This document shows positions 32,782 through 41,790 of a DNA stretch of 64,000 nt, piece after piece. Where the stretch lies: positions 24,937-88,936 of the forward strand of contig DEKJ01000007.1 in the NCBI GenBank assembly GCA_002353825.1. Reading direction: 5' to 3'. The notes under the pieces were generated by a model. It was given only the letters and a program-made list of their open reading frames with translations, did no database searches and had not been told where the DNA came from. Both the position numbers and the translations under genes were made by a program. This DNA comes from Prevotella sp. UBA2725. GTDB lineage: Bacteria; Bacteroidota; Bacteroidia; Bacteroidales; Bacteroidaceae. Numbering within the stretch: position 1 is the stretch's first letter; each line of letters starts with the position of its first letter.

Positions 32782-34824
32782 ATGAAACAGACATTTATCA
32801 TACTTCTTCTGCTCTTGCTGCCGGGCATGATTTCCGCCCAGCGCGTAGTTTCGGGTCGGGTGACGGATGGTCACAAGCCCCTCGCTAATGTCAACGTGTT
32901 TATTAAAGGAACGATGGACGGCGCCCTCACCGATTCGCTTGGAAATTTTTGTTTTACGTCTCAGCGAGGCGACACGCTCGTAGCGAGTTGCATCGGTTAC
33001 GATGATGCGGTCCTTAGGCTTGGGCATTCTTCAGAAAAGCTCGTTATCCGTCTCCATTCCCGTACTACGACAATCGATGAGGTCGTCGTAACAGGCAGCG
33101 GCTTCTCCTTCGGTGAGACAGATGGCATGAAACAGATGGGTGCCCTCGACATCGTGACTGATGCAGCGAGCTGCGGAGATATCGTGGGTGCACTGCAGAC
33201 TCTTCCCGGTACGCAGAAGGTCGGGGAGGACGGTAAACTGTATGTCCGAGGCGGCAGCAGTGATGAGTGCCAGACCTATATCAACGGTATGCATGTGCTC
33301 CAGCCTTATACGGCCACGGCGCAGAACAGTCCCTCGCGCGGCCGCTTCTCTCCTTTTCTATTTAAGGGTATCAACTTCTCCCTCGGAGGCTATGATGCGG
33401 AGTATGACCAGGCACTGTCGTCTGTCCTCCCGATGGAGACCACGGATCAGTCGACTGTCGACAAGCTCGGTGTGAGTGGATCGCTCATCGACTGGAACTT
33501 CGGAGGAACGAAAGCTATGAAGGCGGGGAGCCTGTCGATGAACGCCACTTACCTCGACCTCGGAATGTACAATCGTCTCTTTCCCGACAGCTGGGACTGG
33601 AAACGGCCTTACCATCAACTCTCCGGAGAGATGCAGTGGAAGATGCAGCCATCAGCGTCTGTCGTCTCAAAGACTTATCTCGGTTACGACTACTCTGCTT
33701 TTGCTATCAATAACGAGGACCGTACCCTCGACATGCATGAGAACAATATCTATTTGAACAGTGTCTTGAAAGGAACGGCACGTCATCAACTTTCTTGGTT
33801 CACGGGAGTGGCTGTGAGCGGCTATGATCAACATCTCAAGGGTCTGTGGGTGCCTGATGACCGAATGACGCACCGGAGTGGGGAAGTCCATGTGAAGGCA
33901 AAGGTCACCAAAGGTGTCTCGCCATCGTTGAAGTTCAGTGTCGGTGTCGAGGATATGCTTCGGAATTTTGCAATCCATTATGAAGGCTCCCGCTATGAAC
34001 GGTCCTATCAGCTCCCGGCAGCCTTCGCCGATGCACAGATCCGCTTGATGCGTAAGGTCTTTGCCAAGACATCGCTCCGTACCGACTATAACAGTCTTGC
34101 CCATCAATGGCTGTTCCTGCCACGAATGGTGCTCAACTATCGTCCGAGCAGTGCCCTGACCCTGTCGCTCTCAGCAGGCCGATACAGTCAGGAGGCAGTC
34201 GATACGATCCTGGCCTATGGCATGCCACTCAAATCGGCCAAAGCAGATCATTATATCTTCAGTGTGCATGAGCAACTGAAGAAGACGACGATACAGATTG
34301 AGGCTTACTGTAAGAACTACCATCACCTGCCGCTTCAACAAGGCGCCCTCTTCACTGCTGACGGACATGGTTGGAGCCGAGGCCTTGATGTGTTTGTCGA
34401 CGACAACTCCCTCACGCCGGGCCTTTTTACGAGGATCAGTTATAGTTACAACGACTCACGCCGGCTATGGCTTGACAACACCGAGCCTTGTCGACCCGAC
34501 TTCGCCTCCCGCCATAACCTCCGCGTGAGTGTGAGATATAGTTGGCAGACACTGCTCTTAGGATTCACGGAGTCGTATGCCTCGTCCCGACTGGTCCGTG
34601 GCCGCACGACACCTTATTATAATAGCCTGGATGCTGTTGTCACCTGGCTGCCCAGTAAGCGCGTCATCGTCTATTCAGCCTTGAGCAATCTGCTCGGGAG
34701 ACGGAATATCTATGGCTATCAAAGCAACGGACAGCCGATTACGAACGGCAGCAAACGCTTCTTCTATCTCGGAATATTTGTTTCACTTAAAAGTAATAAA
34801 GCTTATGACATCGCTAATTTCTAA
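32782..34824 (+). CDS. TonB-dependent receptor, metal-locus associated
   Basis: This 680-residue outer-membrane protein begins MKQTFIILLLLLLPGMISAQ (signal peptide); an upstream ATG at 32749 is rejected because the promoter -7 box lies between the two. It has a carboxypeptidase-like domain (about 22-100), a plug (about 105-230; LQTLPGTQKVGEDGKLYVRGG) and a short barrel. It overlaps the following TPR gene by 20 bp and lies upstream of a divalent-metal efflux set, so a role in metal or metal-chelate traffic is possible but unproven. Confidence 0.88.
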   Translation: MKQTFIILLLLLLPGMISAQRVVSGRVTDGHKPLANVNVFIKGTMDGALTDSLGNFCFTSQRGDTLVASCIGYDDAVLRLGHSSEKLVIRLHSRTTTIDEVVVTGSGFSFGETDGMKQMGALDIVTDAASCGDIVGALQTLPGTQKVGEDGKLYVRGGSSDECQTYINGMHVLQPYTATAQNSPSRGRFSPFLFKGINFSLGGYDAEYDQALSSVLPMETTDQSTVDKLGVSGSLIDWNFGGTKAMKAGSLSMNATYLDLGMYNRLFPDSWDWKRPYHQLSGEMQWKMQPSASVVSKTYLGYDYSAFAINNEDRTLDMHENNIYLNSVLKGTARHQLSWFTGVAVSGYDQHLKGLWVPDDRMTHRSGEVHVKAKVTKGVSPSLKFSVGVEDMLRNFAIHYEGSRYERSYQLPAAFADAQIRLMRKVFAKTSLRTDYNSLAHQWLFLPRMVLNYRPSSALTLSLSAGRYSQEAVDTILAYGMPLKSAKADHYIFSVHEQLKKTTIQIEAYCKNYHHLPLQQGALFTADGHGWSRGLDVFVDDNSLTPGLFTRISYSYNDSRRLWLDNTEPCRPDFASRHNLRVSVRYSWQTLLLGFTESYASSRLVRGRTTPYYNSLDAVVTWLPSKRVIVYSALSNLLGRRNIYGYQSNGQPITNGSKRFFYLGIFVSLKSNKAYDIANF

Positions 34825-35347
34825 GTTTCAAGTTTCTAAGTTTCAAGTTTCTAAGTTCCTGGTAACATTTGCCTTCTTACTGCTCTGTGCTACCTCAGCT
34901 TTTGCTCAGCAGAATGGTTCAGTGTCAGGACCTACGGCTCAGCAGACTCAGCCATCACTGGAGCAGCAGTTGGCAGGACTAAAACGCCTCGAAGCCATGC
35001 TGCCCGATAGCGTCGGTCCTAAGTATCAGCAGGGGATGCTGCTGCTCTCCTACGTAGCCATGCACCCGCAGGACAGCAAGGCTCAGAGCTATCTTGAGGA
35101 GGCTCAGCGTATCGTCGGGAAGATCGAGGCGCTGAATCCGACAAAAGCTACAGACCGCTCCGACCTTGCTACGCTCCAGGGATTCTACTACACCGCACTC
35201 ATTGTCACCAATCCGCAGCAGAACGGTCCCCGATATTACCGTGATGCGCTCGACAACTTCAGTAAGGCTTTGCAACTGAATCCCAACAACGAGACAGCCC
35301 GCGAACTCCAATCAAAGTTCAATGAAGGAATGAATGCAGCGAAATAG
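34805..35347 (+). CDS. Periplasmic tetratricopeptide-like protein
   Basis: This 180-residue protein has a signal peptide ending near CATSAFAQQ. The mature part is helical with TPR-like spacing (YRDALDNFSKALQLNPNNETARELQSKF). The start at 34805 lies within the end of the receptor gene. Its N-terminal region contains SKFQV twice and then SKFLV, encoded by an in-frame 15-bp repeat that lengthens the signal peptide n-region. Function unknown; operon position links it to the receptor. Confidence 0.8.
   Translation: MTSLISKFQVSKFQVSKFLVTFAFLLLCATSAFAQQNGSVSGPTAQQTQPSLEQQLAGLKRLEAMLPDSVGPKYQQGMLLLSYVAMHPQDSKAQSYLEEAQRIVGKIEALNPTKATDRSDLATLQGFYYTALIVTNPQQNGPRYYRDALDNFSKALQLNPNNETARELQSKFNEGMNAAK
34818..34855. 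repeat. 15-bp tandem repeat across a gene overlap
   Basis: Unit TTTCTAAGTTTCAAG occurs twice (34818-34832, 34833-34847), plus a partial third copy. It spans the receptor stop codon and encodes part of the next signal peptide. Because the unit is a multiple of three, copy-number change would keep the frame. Confidence 0.85.
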
Positions 35348-35361
35348 AGCTATCCTGAGAG

Positions 35362-35384
35362 TTTTTGCAACCGAGTTGCAAAAA
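35362..35384. promoter_or_regulatory. Palindromic operator before the metal efflux genes
   Basis: A 10-bp perfect inverted repeat, TTTTTGCAAC-CGA-GTTGCAAAAA, lies 9 bp upstream of a -7 box TACCTTTG (35393-35400), where a repressor would block RNA polymerase. The TTGCAAC/GTTGCAA arms suggest a Fur-family-type metalloregulator site, but the regulator is not in the window. Confidence 0.65.
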
Positions 35385-35404
35385 TCATTCCCTACCTTTG
35401 CACC

Positions 35405-35752
35405 ATGATAAAGCGCAAGGCATACCTCTTCTGTTTGTGGTTGGCGACACTGATGGTGTTGTCAACTACATTCGTGCCACACCACCATCATGCCGGCGTT
35501 ATCAGTGTTCCACAAAGACAATGCACGGATGCCCCGGAGGAAGGACAGCATCATGTGCTGCCTTATATCGTTTCCGATCACAGAACAGAAAATCAGGAGG
35601 CAAATGACTGTCAGAAGGCAGCGCTTGTTTTTCCTTATTCTATATATTCTCTTGTCTCTTCCTCTCCACGAAGCTTTATTCATAAGTTTCGTATTCTCTT
35701 ACCCCGGGGATATTTGTCCTCAGGTGGACTAAGAGCTCCTCCTGTTGCTTGA
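35405..35752 (+). CDS. Small secreted His-rich protein (DUF6769-like)
   Basis: This 115-residue protein has a signal sequence or N-terminal TM (YLFCLWLATLMVLSTTFV) followed at once by PHHHHAG, and two Cys (QRQC, DCQKA). Proteins of this layout commonly precede CusA/CzcA pumps in Bacteroidota and probably bind metal in the periplasm. Its -7 box ends 4 nt before the start codon, so the mRNA is nearly leaderless. It precedes the pump gene by 42 bp. Confidence 0.7.
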   Translation: MIKRKAYLFCLWLATLMVLSTTFVPHHHHAGVISVPQRQCTDAPEEGQHHVLPYIVSDHRTENQEANDCQKAALVFPYSIYSLVSSSPRSFIHKFRILLPRGYLSSGGLRAPPVA

Positions 35753-35794
35753 TGAACCCGCTTTTCTTAATATTCATCAAGCAATAGATTTTTC

Positions 35795-38700
35795 ATGATA
35801 GACAAGATAATTTATTTCTCCATCAAGAACAAATTCCTGGTGGTGCTCCTCCTTGCTGCAATTATCGGCGGCGGCATCTGGGCTATGAGCACCATCAATG
35901 TGGACTCCACGCCCGACATCACCAACAACCAGGTGCAGGTCATCACCGTGTCGGAGAACCTTTCCACCGCCGATATCGAACAGTTTGTCACTTATCCCGT
36001 TGAACTGGCGATGAGCAATCTGCCGGGTGTCGAGGACATCCGGTCAGTGTCCCGTTTCGGGCTCTCCGTTGTCACCATTGTCTTCAAGGACAATATGGGT
36101 ACTTACCTTCCTCGTCAGCTTGTCCAGGAGAAGCTCGAGGAGGTACGCTCTGAGATTCCCGAAGGCTTCGGCACGCCGGAGATGGGGCCTATCACGACGG
36201 GCTTGGGTGAGATCTACCAGTACACGCTCGTTCCGAAGGATACCTCCAAATATACGCCACAACAGTTGCGTACTATCCAGGACTGGATCGTGAAGCGACA
36301 GCTCGCCATGATTCCCGGTGTTGTAGAAGTCAACTCCTTTGGCGGAAGCATCAAACAGTATGAGGTGGCGCTCAACCCCGACCGGCTGAAAGCCATGAAG
36401 GTGACGATCAATGAGGTTTATGAGGCGCTGAACCGCAACAATGGCAATACCGGTGGTGCGTATATCGAGAAAGACCACATGGCAAGTTTCATTCGTGGCG
36501 AAGGCCTCGTGCGGTCTGTTGACGACATCCGCAACATCGTTGTGAAGACCGGAGGTGGGGTGCCTGTCCTCGTCGGCGACGTGGCCGATGACGTGCGCTA
36601 TGGTGCTCAGGTCCGTTACGGAGCCTTCACGCAGGACGGTCATGAGGCCGTAGGCGGCATGATTCTCATGCTCAAAGGTGCCAACTCAGATAAGGTCGTC
36701 ACCGCTGTCAAGGAGCGGATGGCAAGTGTCCAACAATCCATCCCTCATGATATCGAGATCAAGCCTTTCCTTGATCGTTCCAACCTCATCCAGCGCACGA
36801 CGAGCACCATTGCCCGTAACCTCGTAGAGGGTGCCCTCATCGTCATCTTCGTTCTCGTGCTTCTCTTGGGCAGCGTGCGCGGTGGTATCATCACAGCCTC
36901 CGTTATACCCCTGGCGCTGCTCTTCGCTTTTATCCTCATGCGTATCTTCGGTGTATGGGCCAACCTCATGAGTCTGGGTGCCATCGACTTCGGCATCATC
37001 GTCGACGGTGCCGTGATCATTGTGGAGGGTATTGTCATGGGTATTGAGCAACGGCTGCGCAACCATCGGAAGAAGGAACTCAGCCGGGTCGACATGGACA
37101 AGATCAGCTATCATGCAGCCTCGACGATGATGAACTCAGCGTTCTTCGGACAGCTCATCATCCTCATCGTCTTCACGCCTATCCTCTTCCTTACAGGTGT
37201 GAGTGGCAAGATGTTTGCACCGATGGCTTACACCTTCTCTTTCGCAGTCTTGGGTGCTATCATCCTATGTCTGACCTATGTGCCGATGGTCTCCTCGCTG
37301 TTGATGCGACCTATAGCCAACAAGCAGAGCCGTTGGTCTCGCTTTGAACAGTGGCTGGAGCAGTTGAGCAACCGTATCATTGAGAAAATCGTGGCTGTCT
37401 ATCACCCGTTGCTCAAATGGGCTATGCACCGCAAGGGCGTTGTCATCGGCGCTGCTGTGGCACTCTTTACCTTTGCTGCCGTCGTGTTCACACGTATGGG
37501 TGGTGAGTTTATCCCCGAACTTGACGAGGGCGACATCGCTATGCAGACCTTCCTGCGTCCGGGCAGTTCACTATCAGAGACCGTCAAACGGGAGAAAGAG
37601 GTGGAGCGACTGTTGCTCCGCAGTTTTCCGGAGATCAAGACGGTCTGTGCGCGCATCGGTGTGGCGGATATCCCGACGGATCCAATGGGCTTCGACTATA
37701 CCGACAGTTTCATCATTTTGGAGAAGGACCGTAGCAAATGGACCTCTGCGAAGACGAAGGAAGAACTTATCGAGAAGATCAAAGCCAAGCTCCAGACGCT
37801 CCCCGGTCTGAACTTTTCTTTCTCCCAGCCTGTGGCGCTGCGTTTCAACGAGCTGCTCACGGGTGTTCGCGAGGATGTGGCGGTTAAGCTCTATGGCGAG
37901 GACCTGGATGAACTCAATCGACTTGGCGAGCAGATGGTAGGCATTATCAGTAAGGTGCCGGGAGCGAGCGATGTGGCACTCGAGCGTACTGCTGGTCTGC
38001 CGCAGATCACGGTCCGTTACGACCGTGCCCGCCTGGCTCAGTATGGGCTCGATATCGAGAAGCTCAACCGTTATGTCAGTGCGGCTTTTGCGGGGTCGTC
38101 GGCGGGTGTCGTCTTCGAGGGAGAAAAGCGCTTCGACCTCGTCATCCGACTCAGTGACCAGTATCGTAAAAGCATCGACAATCTCAAGAACCTCTTTATC
38201 GATACGCCGACCGGGCAGCAGATCCCACTCTCTGAGGTGGCAGACATCTCTTACCAGTCGGGACCGATGCAGATTTCGCGTGATCAGGCTTCGCGGCGTA
38301 TCTATGTCGGTGTCAATGTTCGAGGAAGAGACGTGGAGTCGGTGGTGGCTGATATCCAGAAAGCGCTCAACAAGAAACTCGTGCTGCCTGCCGGTTATCA
38401 TCTCACGTATGGCGGAGAGTTTGAGAACCTACAGCAGGCCAAGAGCCGACTGATGGTCGTTCTGCCTATCGCTATGTTGTTGATCTTCATTCTGCTCTAT
38501 TTCGCCTTGAAATCGATCAAGCAGAGTCTCATGATCTACATCGCTGTCCCCCTGGCGACCATCGGTGGCATCTTAGCTTTGGCGGTTCGCGGCATGTCGT
38601 TCTCTATCTCAGCAGGTGTCGGGTTTATTGTACTTTTTGGAGTGGCAGTGCTCAACGGCCTCGTCCTTATCAATCGTTTCAACAGTCTGAAAAAAGAAGG

Positions 38701-40147
38701 TATGACCAATATCCATCGTCGTATTTTTGTCGGTACCCGTGAGCGTATCCGTCCTATCCTGCTCACAGCTACTGCCGCCATGCTCGGCTTCCTGCCCATG
38801 GCTGTCTCCGGCTCTGCCGGTGCTGAGGTGCAGCGCCCGTTAGCTACAGTGGTCATCGGGGGCTTGTTCACTGCCACCCTGCTCACCCTCATCGTTATCC
38901 CGGTGCTCTATGGTCTAGAAGAGCGTCTCCATCGGCCGTCGCTGCGTCGTGTGCCGTCGTTGCTTCTGCTTTTGTTTTTATTGGTGTCGCCTATGGTGGG
39001 AAACGCGCAGGAACGTCTCACGCTGCAGCAGGTGCTCGAGCGGGCGGAACAGACTTATCCGACCATGACCGGTGCCCGACTGAAGGTGCAACGGGAGGAG
39101 CAGATGACGAAAGGCGTCAACGATATCGGCCTCACCGAGTTCTCCGTCGGTGGCGACGAGATGGGACAAGGCAATGATGCTATCTACAACCTCCTCTCGG
39201 TTCGTCAGAACTTTAATATCCTTGGCTCTAAGACTCGTAGTGACAACCAACGACAGCGGGTGGCTGCTGCCCGTGCAGAGGCCGGTCTTACGCGTTGGCA
39301 GTTGCTGCGCCGTGTCAGTGAGGCTTATGTCGAGGCTTATGTCGCCCAACAACGGCTTGCAGTCCGTACACGTATCGACTCCATCTACCGACGTTTTGAG
39401 GAGGCGGCAAAAGTGAAATACAACGCCCGTGAGACTTCCTATCTGAGTTATCTTACTGCTCGAAAGAAAGCCGTAGAGACCCGGGAACAGTTGCAGCAGG
39501 CTTCGGATGATTACCGCATGGCCCTTGCCGGTCTTGCCCAGTGGACGGGTACGGCTTGTGAGCCTGCCGCGGCACCTTTCGATACATTGACGATCAAAGG
39601 CAATGGCGACTTGTCCTCGGCTGACAGTCTCTTGTCTCATCCTCTGTTACAGATGGCGCGGGAGCAGGTGAGTCTCGCTCAGTCGAACATCGCTTTGGAG
39701 AAGAGTAAGGCGCTGCCTACCTTCTATGTCGAGGGAGGTGCTCAGCGCATAGGCAACAAGATGGGCTATTGGACCGTCTCTGCCGGGGTGAGCATCCCGC
39801 TCTTCAGGAAAGGTTACCGGGCGCGGGAGCAGGCGGCGAAGACCGACTATGCCCTCGCACAGAGTCAGCTTGAGCAATACTCCCGCGAGACTACAGCTGT
39901 GCTGGCACAGCTCCGTTTGCAGGAACAGTCGGCAAGACGTAAGGTGGCTTTCTTCCGCGAGGTGGCACTGCCAACAGCGCGGGAGCAGCAACGCGGGGCT
40001 GCAGCCGCCTATCGGCTCGGCTCTACCGATTATGTCGGGTTCATTCAAACCATGGGTGATGCCGTGCAGACAGAACTCGACTATCTGACGGCTTACGACA
40101 GTTGGATGAAGACAAAGGTTGAGTTGAAATATCCCAATGTGCAATAA
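35795..40147 (+). CDS. Heavy-metal RND pump fused to its outer-membrane channel (CzcA-CzcC type)
   Basis: In this 1450-residue protein, residues 1 to about 1040 form an HME-RND permease and about 1065-1450 a TolC/OEP channel, joined through a hydrophobic stretch (SLLLLLFLLVSPMVGNAQE) that reads like an internal signal peptide. The TM4 motif DFGIIVDGAVIIVEG matches the divalent-cation (Zn/Co/Cd/Ni) class, not the Cu/Ag class, although the usual final Asn is Gly. The internal signal could allow cleavage into two proteins. Its adaptor is encoded next. Confidence 0.93.
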   Translation: MIDKIIYFSIKNKFLVVLLLAAIIGGGIWAMSTINVDSTPDITNNQVQVITVSENLSTADIEQFVTYPVELAMSNLPGVEDIRSVSRFGLSVVTIVFKDNMGTYLPRQLVQEKLEEVRSEIPEGFGTPEMGPITTGLGEIYQYTLVPKDTSKYTPQQLRTIQDWIVKRQLAMIPGVVEVNSFGGSIKQYEVALNPDRLKAMKVTINEVYEALNRNNGNTGGAYIEKDHMASFIRGEGLVRSVDDIRNIVVKTGGGVPVLVGDVADDVRYGAQVRYGAFTQDGHEAVGGMILMLKGANSDKVVTAVKERMASVQQSIPHDIEIKPFLDRSNLIQRTTSTIARNLVEGALIVIFVLVLLLGSVRGGIITASVIPLALLFAFILMRIFGVWANLMSLGAIDFGIIVDGAVIIVEGIVMGIEQRLRNHRKKELSRVDMDKISYHAASTMMNSAFFGQLIILIVFTPILFLTGVSGKMFAPMAYTFSFAVLGAIILCLTYVPMVSSLLMRPIANKQSRWSRFEQWLEQLSNRIIEKIVAVYHPLLKWAMHRKGVVIGAAVALFTFAAVVFTRMGGEFIPELDEGDIAMQTFLRPGSSLSETVKREKEVERLLLRSFPEIKTVCARIGVADIPTDPMGFDYTDSFIILEKDRSKWTSAKTKEELIEKIKAKLQTLPGLNFSFSQPVALRFNELLTGVREDVAVKLYGEDLDELNRLGEQMVGIISKVPGASDVALERTAGLPQITVRYDRARLAQYGLDIEKLNRYVSAAFAGSSAGVVFEGEKRFDLVIRLSDQYRKSIDNLKNLFIDTPTGQQIPLSEVADISYQSGPMQISRDQASRRIYVGVNVRGRDVESVVADIQKALNKKLVLPAGYHLTYGGEFENLQQAKSRLMVVLPIAMLLIFILLYFALKSIKQSLMIYIAVPLATIGGILALAVRGMSFSISAGVGFIVLFGVAVLNGLVLINRFNSLKKEGMTNIHRRIFVGTRERIRPILLTATAAMLGFLPMAVSGSAGAEVQRPLATVVIGGLFTATLLTLIVIPVLYGLEERLHRPSLRRVPSLLLLLFLLVSPMVGNAQERLTLQQVLERAEQTYPTMTGARLKVQREEQMTKGVNDIGLTEFSVGGDEMGQGNDAIYNLLSVRQNFNILGSKTRSDNQRQRVAAARAEAGLTRWQLLRRVSEAYVEAYVAQQRLAVRTRIDSIYRRFEEAAKVKYNARETSYLSYLTARKKAVETREQLQQASDDYRMALAGLAQWTGTACEPAAAPFDTLTIKGNGDLSSADSLLSHPLLQMAREQVSLAQSNIALEKSKALPTFYVEGGAQRIGNKMGYWTVSAGVSIPLFRKGYRAREQAAKTDYALAQSQLEQYSRETTAVLAQLRLQEQSARRKVAFFREVALPTAREQQRGAAAAYRLGSTDYVGFIQTMGDAVQTELDYLTAYDSWMKTKVELKYPNVQ

Positions 40148-40181
40148 GGTAATGAGCAATAAGATAATAAATCAATAAACG

Positions 40182-41354
40182 ATGAAAACAAATCTTTTCT
40201 ATCATATAACGTTGATGCTGGCCACGGTTGTGTTGTTAGCTTCATGCGGTGCCAAGAGTAATAGTACTAATCAAGAAGAGCAGCAGGAGGCTGAGAGCGC
40301 CAGTCAGGTGACTTTGACCGATGCCCAGGTGCAACAATTAAAGATTACGACGGGAGATGCCGCTGCTTATTCTTTCCGCGGTTATGTCTCTGTGAACGGA
40401 CAACTCAAGACGTTGCCTCAGGGCGAAGCCGCTGTGACGCCTAAGATGGGAGCCACGGTGAGCCGTATCCTCGTGCGTGAAGGACAGCAGGTGTCGCGAG
40501 GTCAGGTCGTAGCCGTGCTCTCACACCCGGACCTCGTCGACCTCCAGTCGCGTTATCTTTCGGCTAAGGATCGTCAGACTTACCTCCTCAAGGAATATCG
40601 TCGGCAGCGGATGATGATGGATGAGCGGGTAGGGGCTGGTAAGGATTATGACCGCGTACGGTCTGACCTGCGTACTACCGAGAGTGAACTGACGGCCCTT
40701 GCTGCTCAGTTGCGCCAGTTGGGGATCAGTCCGTCGGCAGTGGGGCGCGGGCGTGTGACGACGGAAGTGTCGGTGACAAGCCCAATCTCAGGAACAGTAG
40801 AGCGTGTAGAGGTCGAGACGGGACAGTATGCCGGACCGGAGCAGACGATCATGCGGATCGTCAATCCCCGTCTTATCTATGCTGAGCTGATGGTCTATCA
40901 GCGCGACATCGCCAAGATGCACAAAGGACAGCAGGCAACGGTCACCATCGCTTCTGCTGGTCGCAACTTCAGTGGCGCGGTGGCTTCCGTAGGCACAAGC
41001 TTCGCTGATGGTACGGAGGCGGTGCCAGTCCGTGTCAACCTTACCGAGAATGACCTCCGAGGGCTCATCGCAGGAGCATACGTCCAGGCGCGCGTCGCTA
41101 CAGAGGCCTCACCGGCAACGGCTGTCCCTGAGGATGCCGTGGTCGATGATGAAGGCAAGAGCTACGTCTTCACAGCAGCCAGGAAAGGCAACCGTTGGCT
41201 CTTCACGCCTTTGGAGGTAAAGAAAGGACGGGCAGAGAGTGGCATGGTGGCAGTGACGGCTGTGCATCCTGACATTTCCCTGCGTGGCATTGCCCTCTCC
41301 GGTGCCTATTATCTCCTGTCGGAGATGAAGAAGGCGGAGACGGGAGAAGATTGA
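40182..41354 (+). CDS. Metal efflux periplasmic adaptor (CzcB-type)
   Basis: This 390-residue lipoprotein (VVLLASCGAKSN) has lipoyl-like halves (ATVSRILVREGQQVSRGQVVAVL; VTSPISGTVERVEVETGQYAG), an alpha-hairpin and beta-barrel (DIAKMHKGQQATVTI). It couples the inner-membrane and outer-membrane parts of the preceding fused pump. It ends the operon, with a strong terminator 34 bp downstream. Confidence 0.93.
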   Translation: MKTNLFYHITLMLATVVLLASCGAKSNSTNQEEQQEAESASQVTLTDAQVQQLKITTGDAAAYSFRGYVSVNGQLKTLPQGEAAVTPKMGATVSRILVREGQQVSRGQVVAVLSHPDLVDLQSRYLSAKDRQTYLLKEYRRQRMMMDERVGAGKDYDRVRSDLRTTESELTALAAQLRQLGISPSAVGRGRVTTEVSVTSPISGTVERVEVETGQYAGPEQTIMRIVNPRLIYAELMVYQRDIAKMHKGQQATVTIASAGRNFSGAVASVGTSFADGTEAVPVRVNLTENDLRGLIAGAYVQARVATEASPATAVPEDAVVDDEGKSYVFTAARKGNRWLFTPLEVKKGRAESGMVAVTAVHPDISLRGIALSGAYYLLSEMKKAETGED

Positions 41355-41387
41355 GGTATGATCTGTTCGAATTGTTAAATAAAATAT

Positions 41388-41420
41388 GGGGTGTGTCAAC
41401 CGCTGTTGGCACACCCCTTT
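41388..41420 (+). terminator. Intrinsic terminator of the metal efflux operon
   Basis: A 13-bp stem GGGGTGTGTCAAC/GTTGGCACACCCC (one G-T pair) with a 4-nt loop followed by TTT. Confidence 0.88.
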
Positions 41421-41463
41421 AACGTTGTCGAGATTGTTATCCTGATGCTGTATACCTATCTCA

Positions 41464-41605
41464 TCATTTGAAGCAGTCTAATGCTGTGGTCGGTGCTCCA
41501 TCGATGAAGTAACCTTTGTTGTAACCGTTGTTGTAGCCTTGCGGGGCTTCCGGTTCCCAGTAGCAGATGCCGTCGCAGACTCCCGACTGCTGGATCTCTT
41601 CAGTG
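41464..41605 (-). pseudogene. C-terminal relic of a GH53 endo-galactanase
   Basis: The minus-strand frame ending at TGA 41464-41466 reads SGVCDGICYWEPEAP and then GYFIDGAPTTALDCFK, matching the C-terminal end of arabinogalactan endo-beta-1,4-galactanases (GVFYWEPE..., PTxALDxF). Nothing upstream of about 41605 continues the gene. It abuts a GH2 relic on the other strand, so both were cut by one deletion. Confidence 0.65.
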
Positions 41606-41715
41606 GCGCCTGCACGGCGATCGTCCGCTCAGCGAAGACGCCTGGCAAGCTGCGGTTCACGGCAACAGCGAAAGGTGTGAAGGCCGCGGAGCTCACAATT
41701 CCGGTTAACTATTAA
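41590..41715 (+). pseudogene. C-terminal relic of a GH2 beta-galactosidase
   Basis: The plus-strand frame to TAA 41715 reads LDLFSGACTAIVRSAKTPGK and then TATAKGVKAAELTIPVNY, resembling the Ig-like C-terminal end of GH2 beta-galactosidases of Bacteroidota. No start or catalytic domain remains. With the GH53 relic it suggests loss of a galactan-utilisation locus. Confidence 0.55.
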
Positions 41716-41790
41716 TTTGTCATAATTATTCTGTCTTTATTTATATTATTGCTCAGAAAATGCTTATTTTTGCATAAAAACGACAAGCAT

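Noticed and set aside
35795..38950. Copper/silver (CusA) specificity of the metal pump
   Set aside because: TM4 has DFGIIVDGAV rather than the AIGAMVDAAI-type motif of monovalent-metal pumps.
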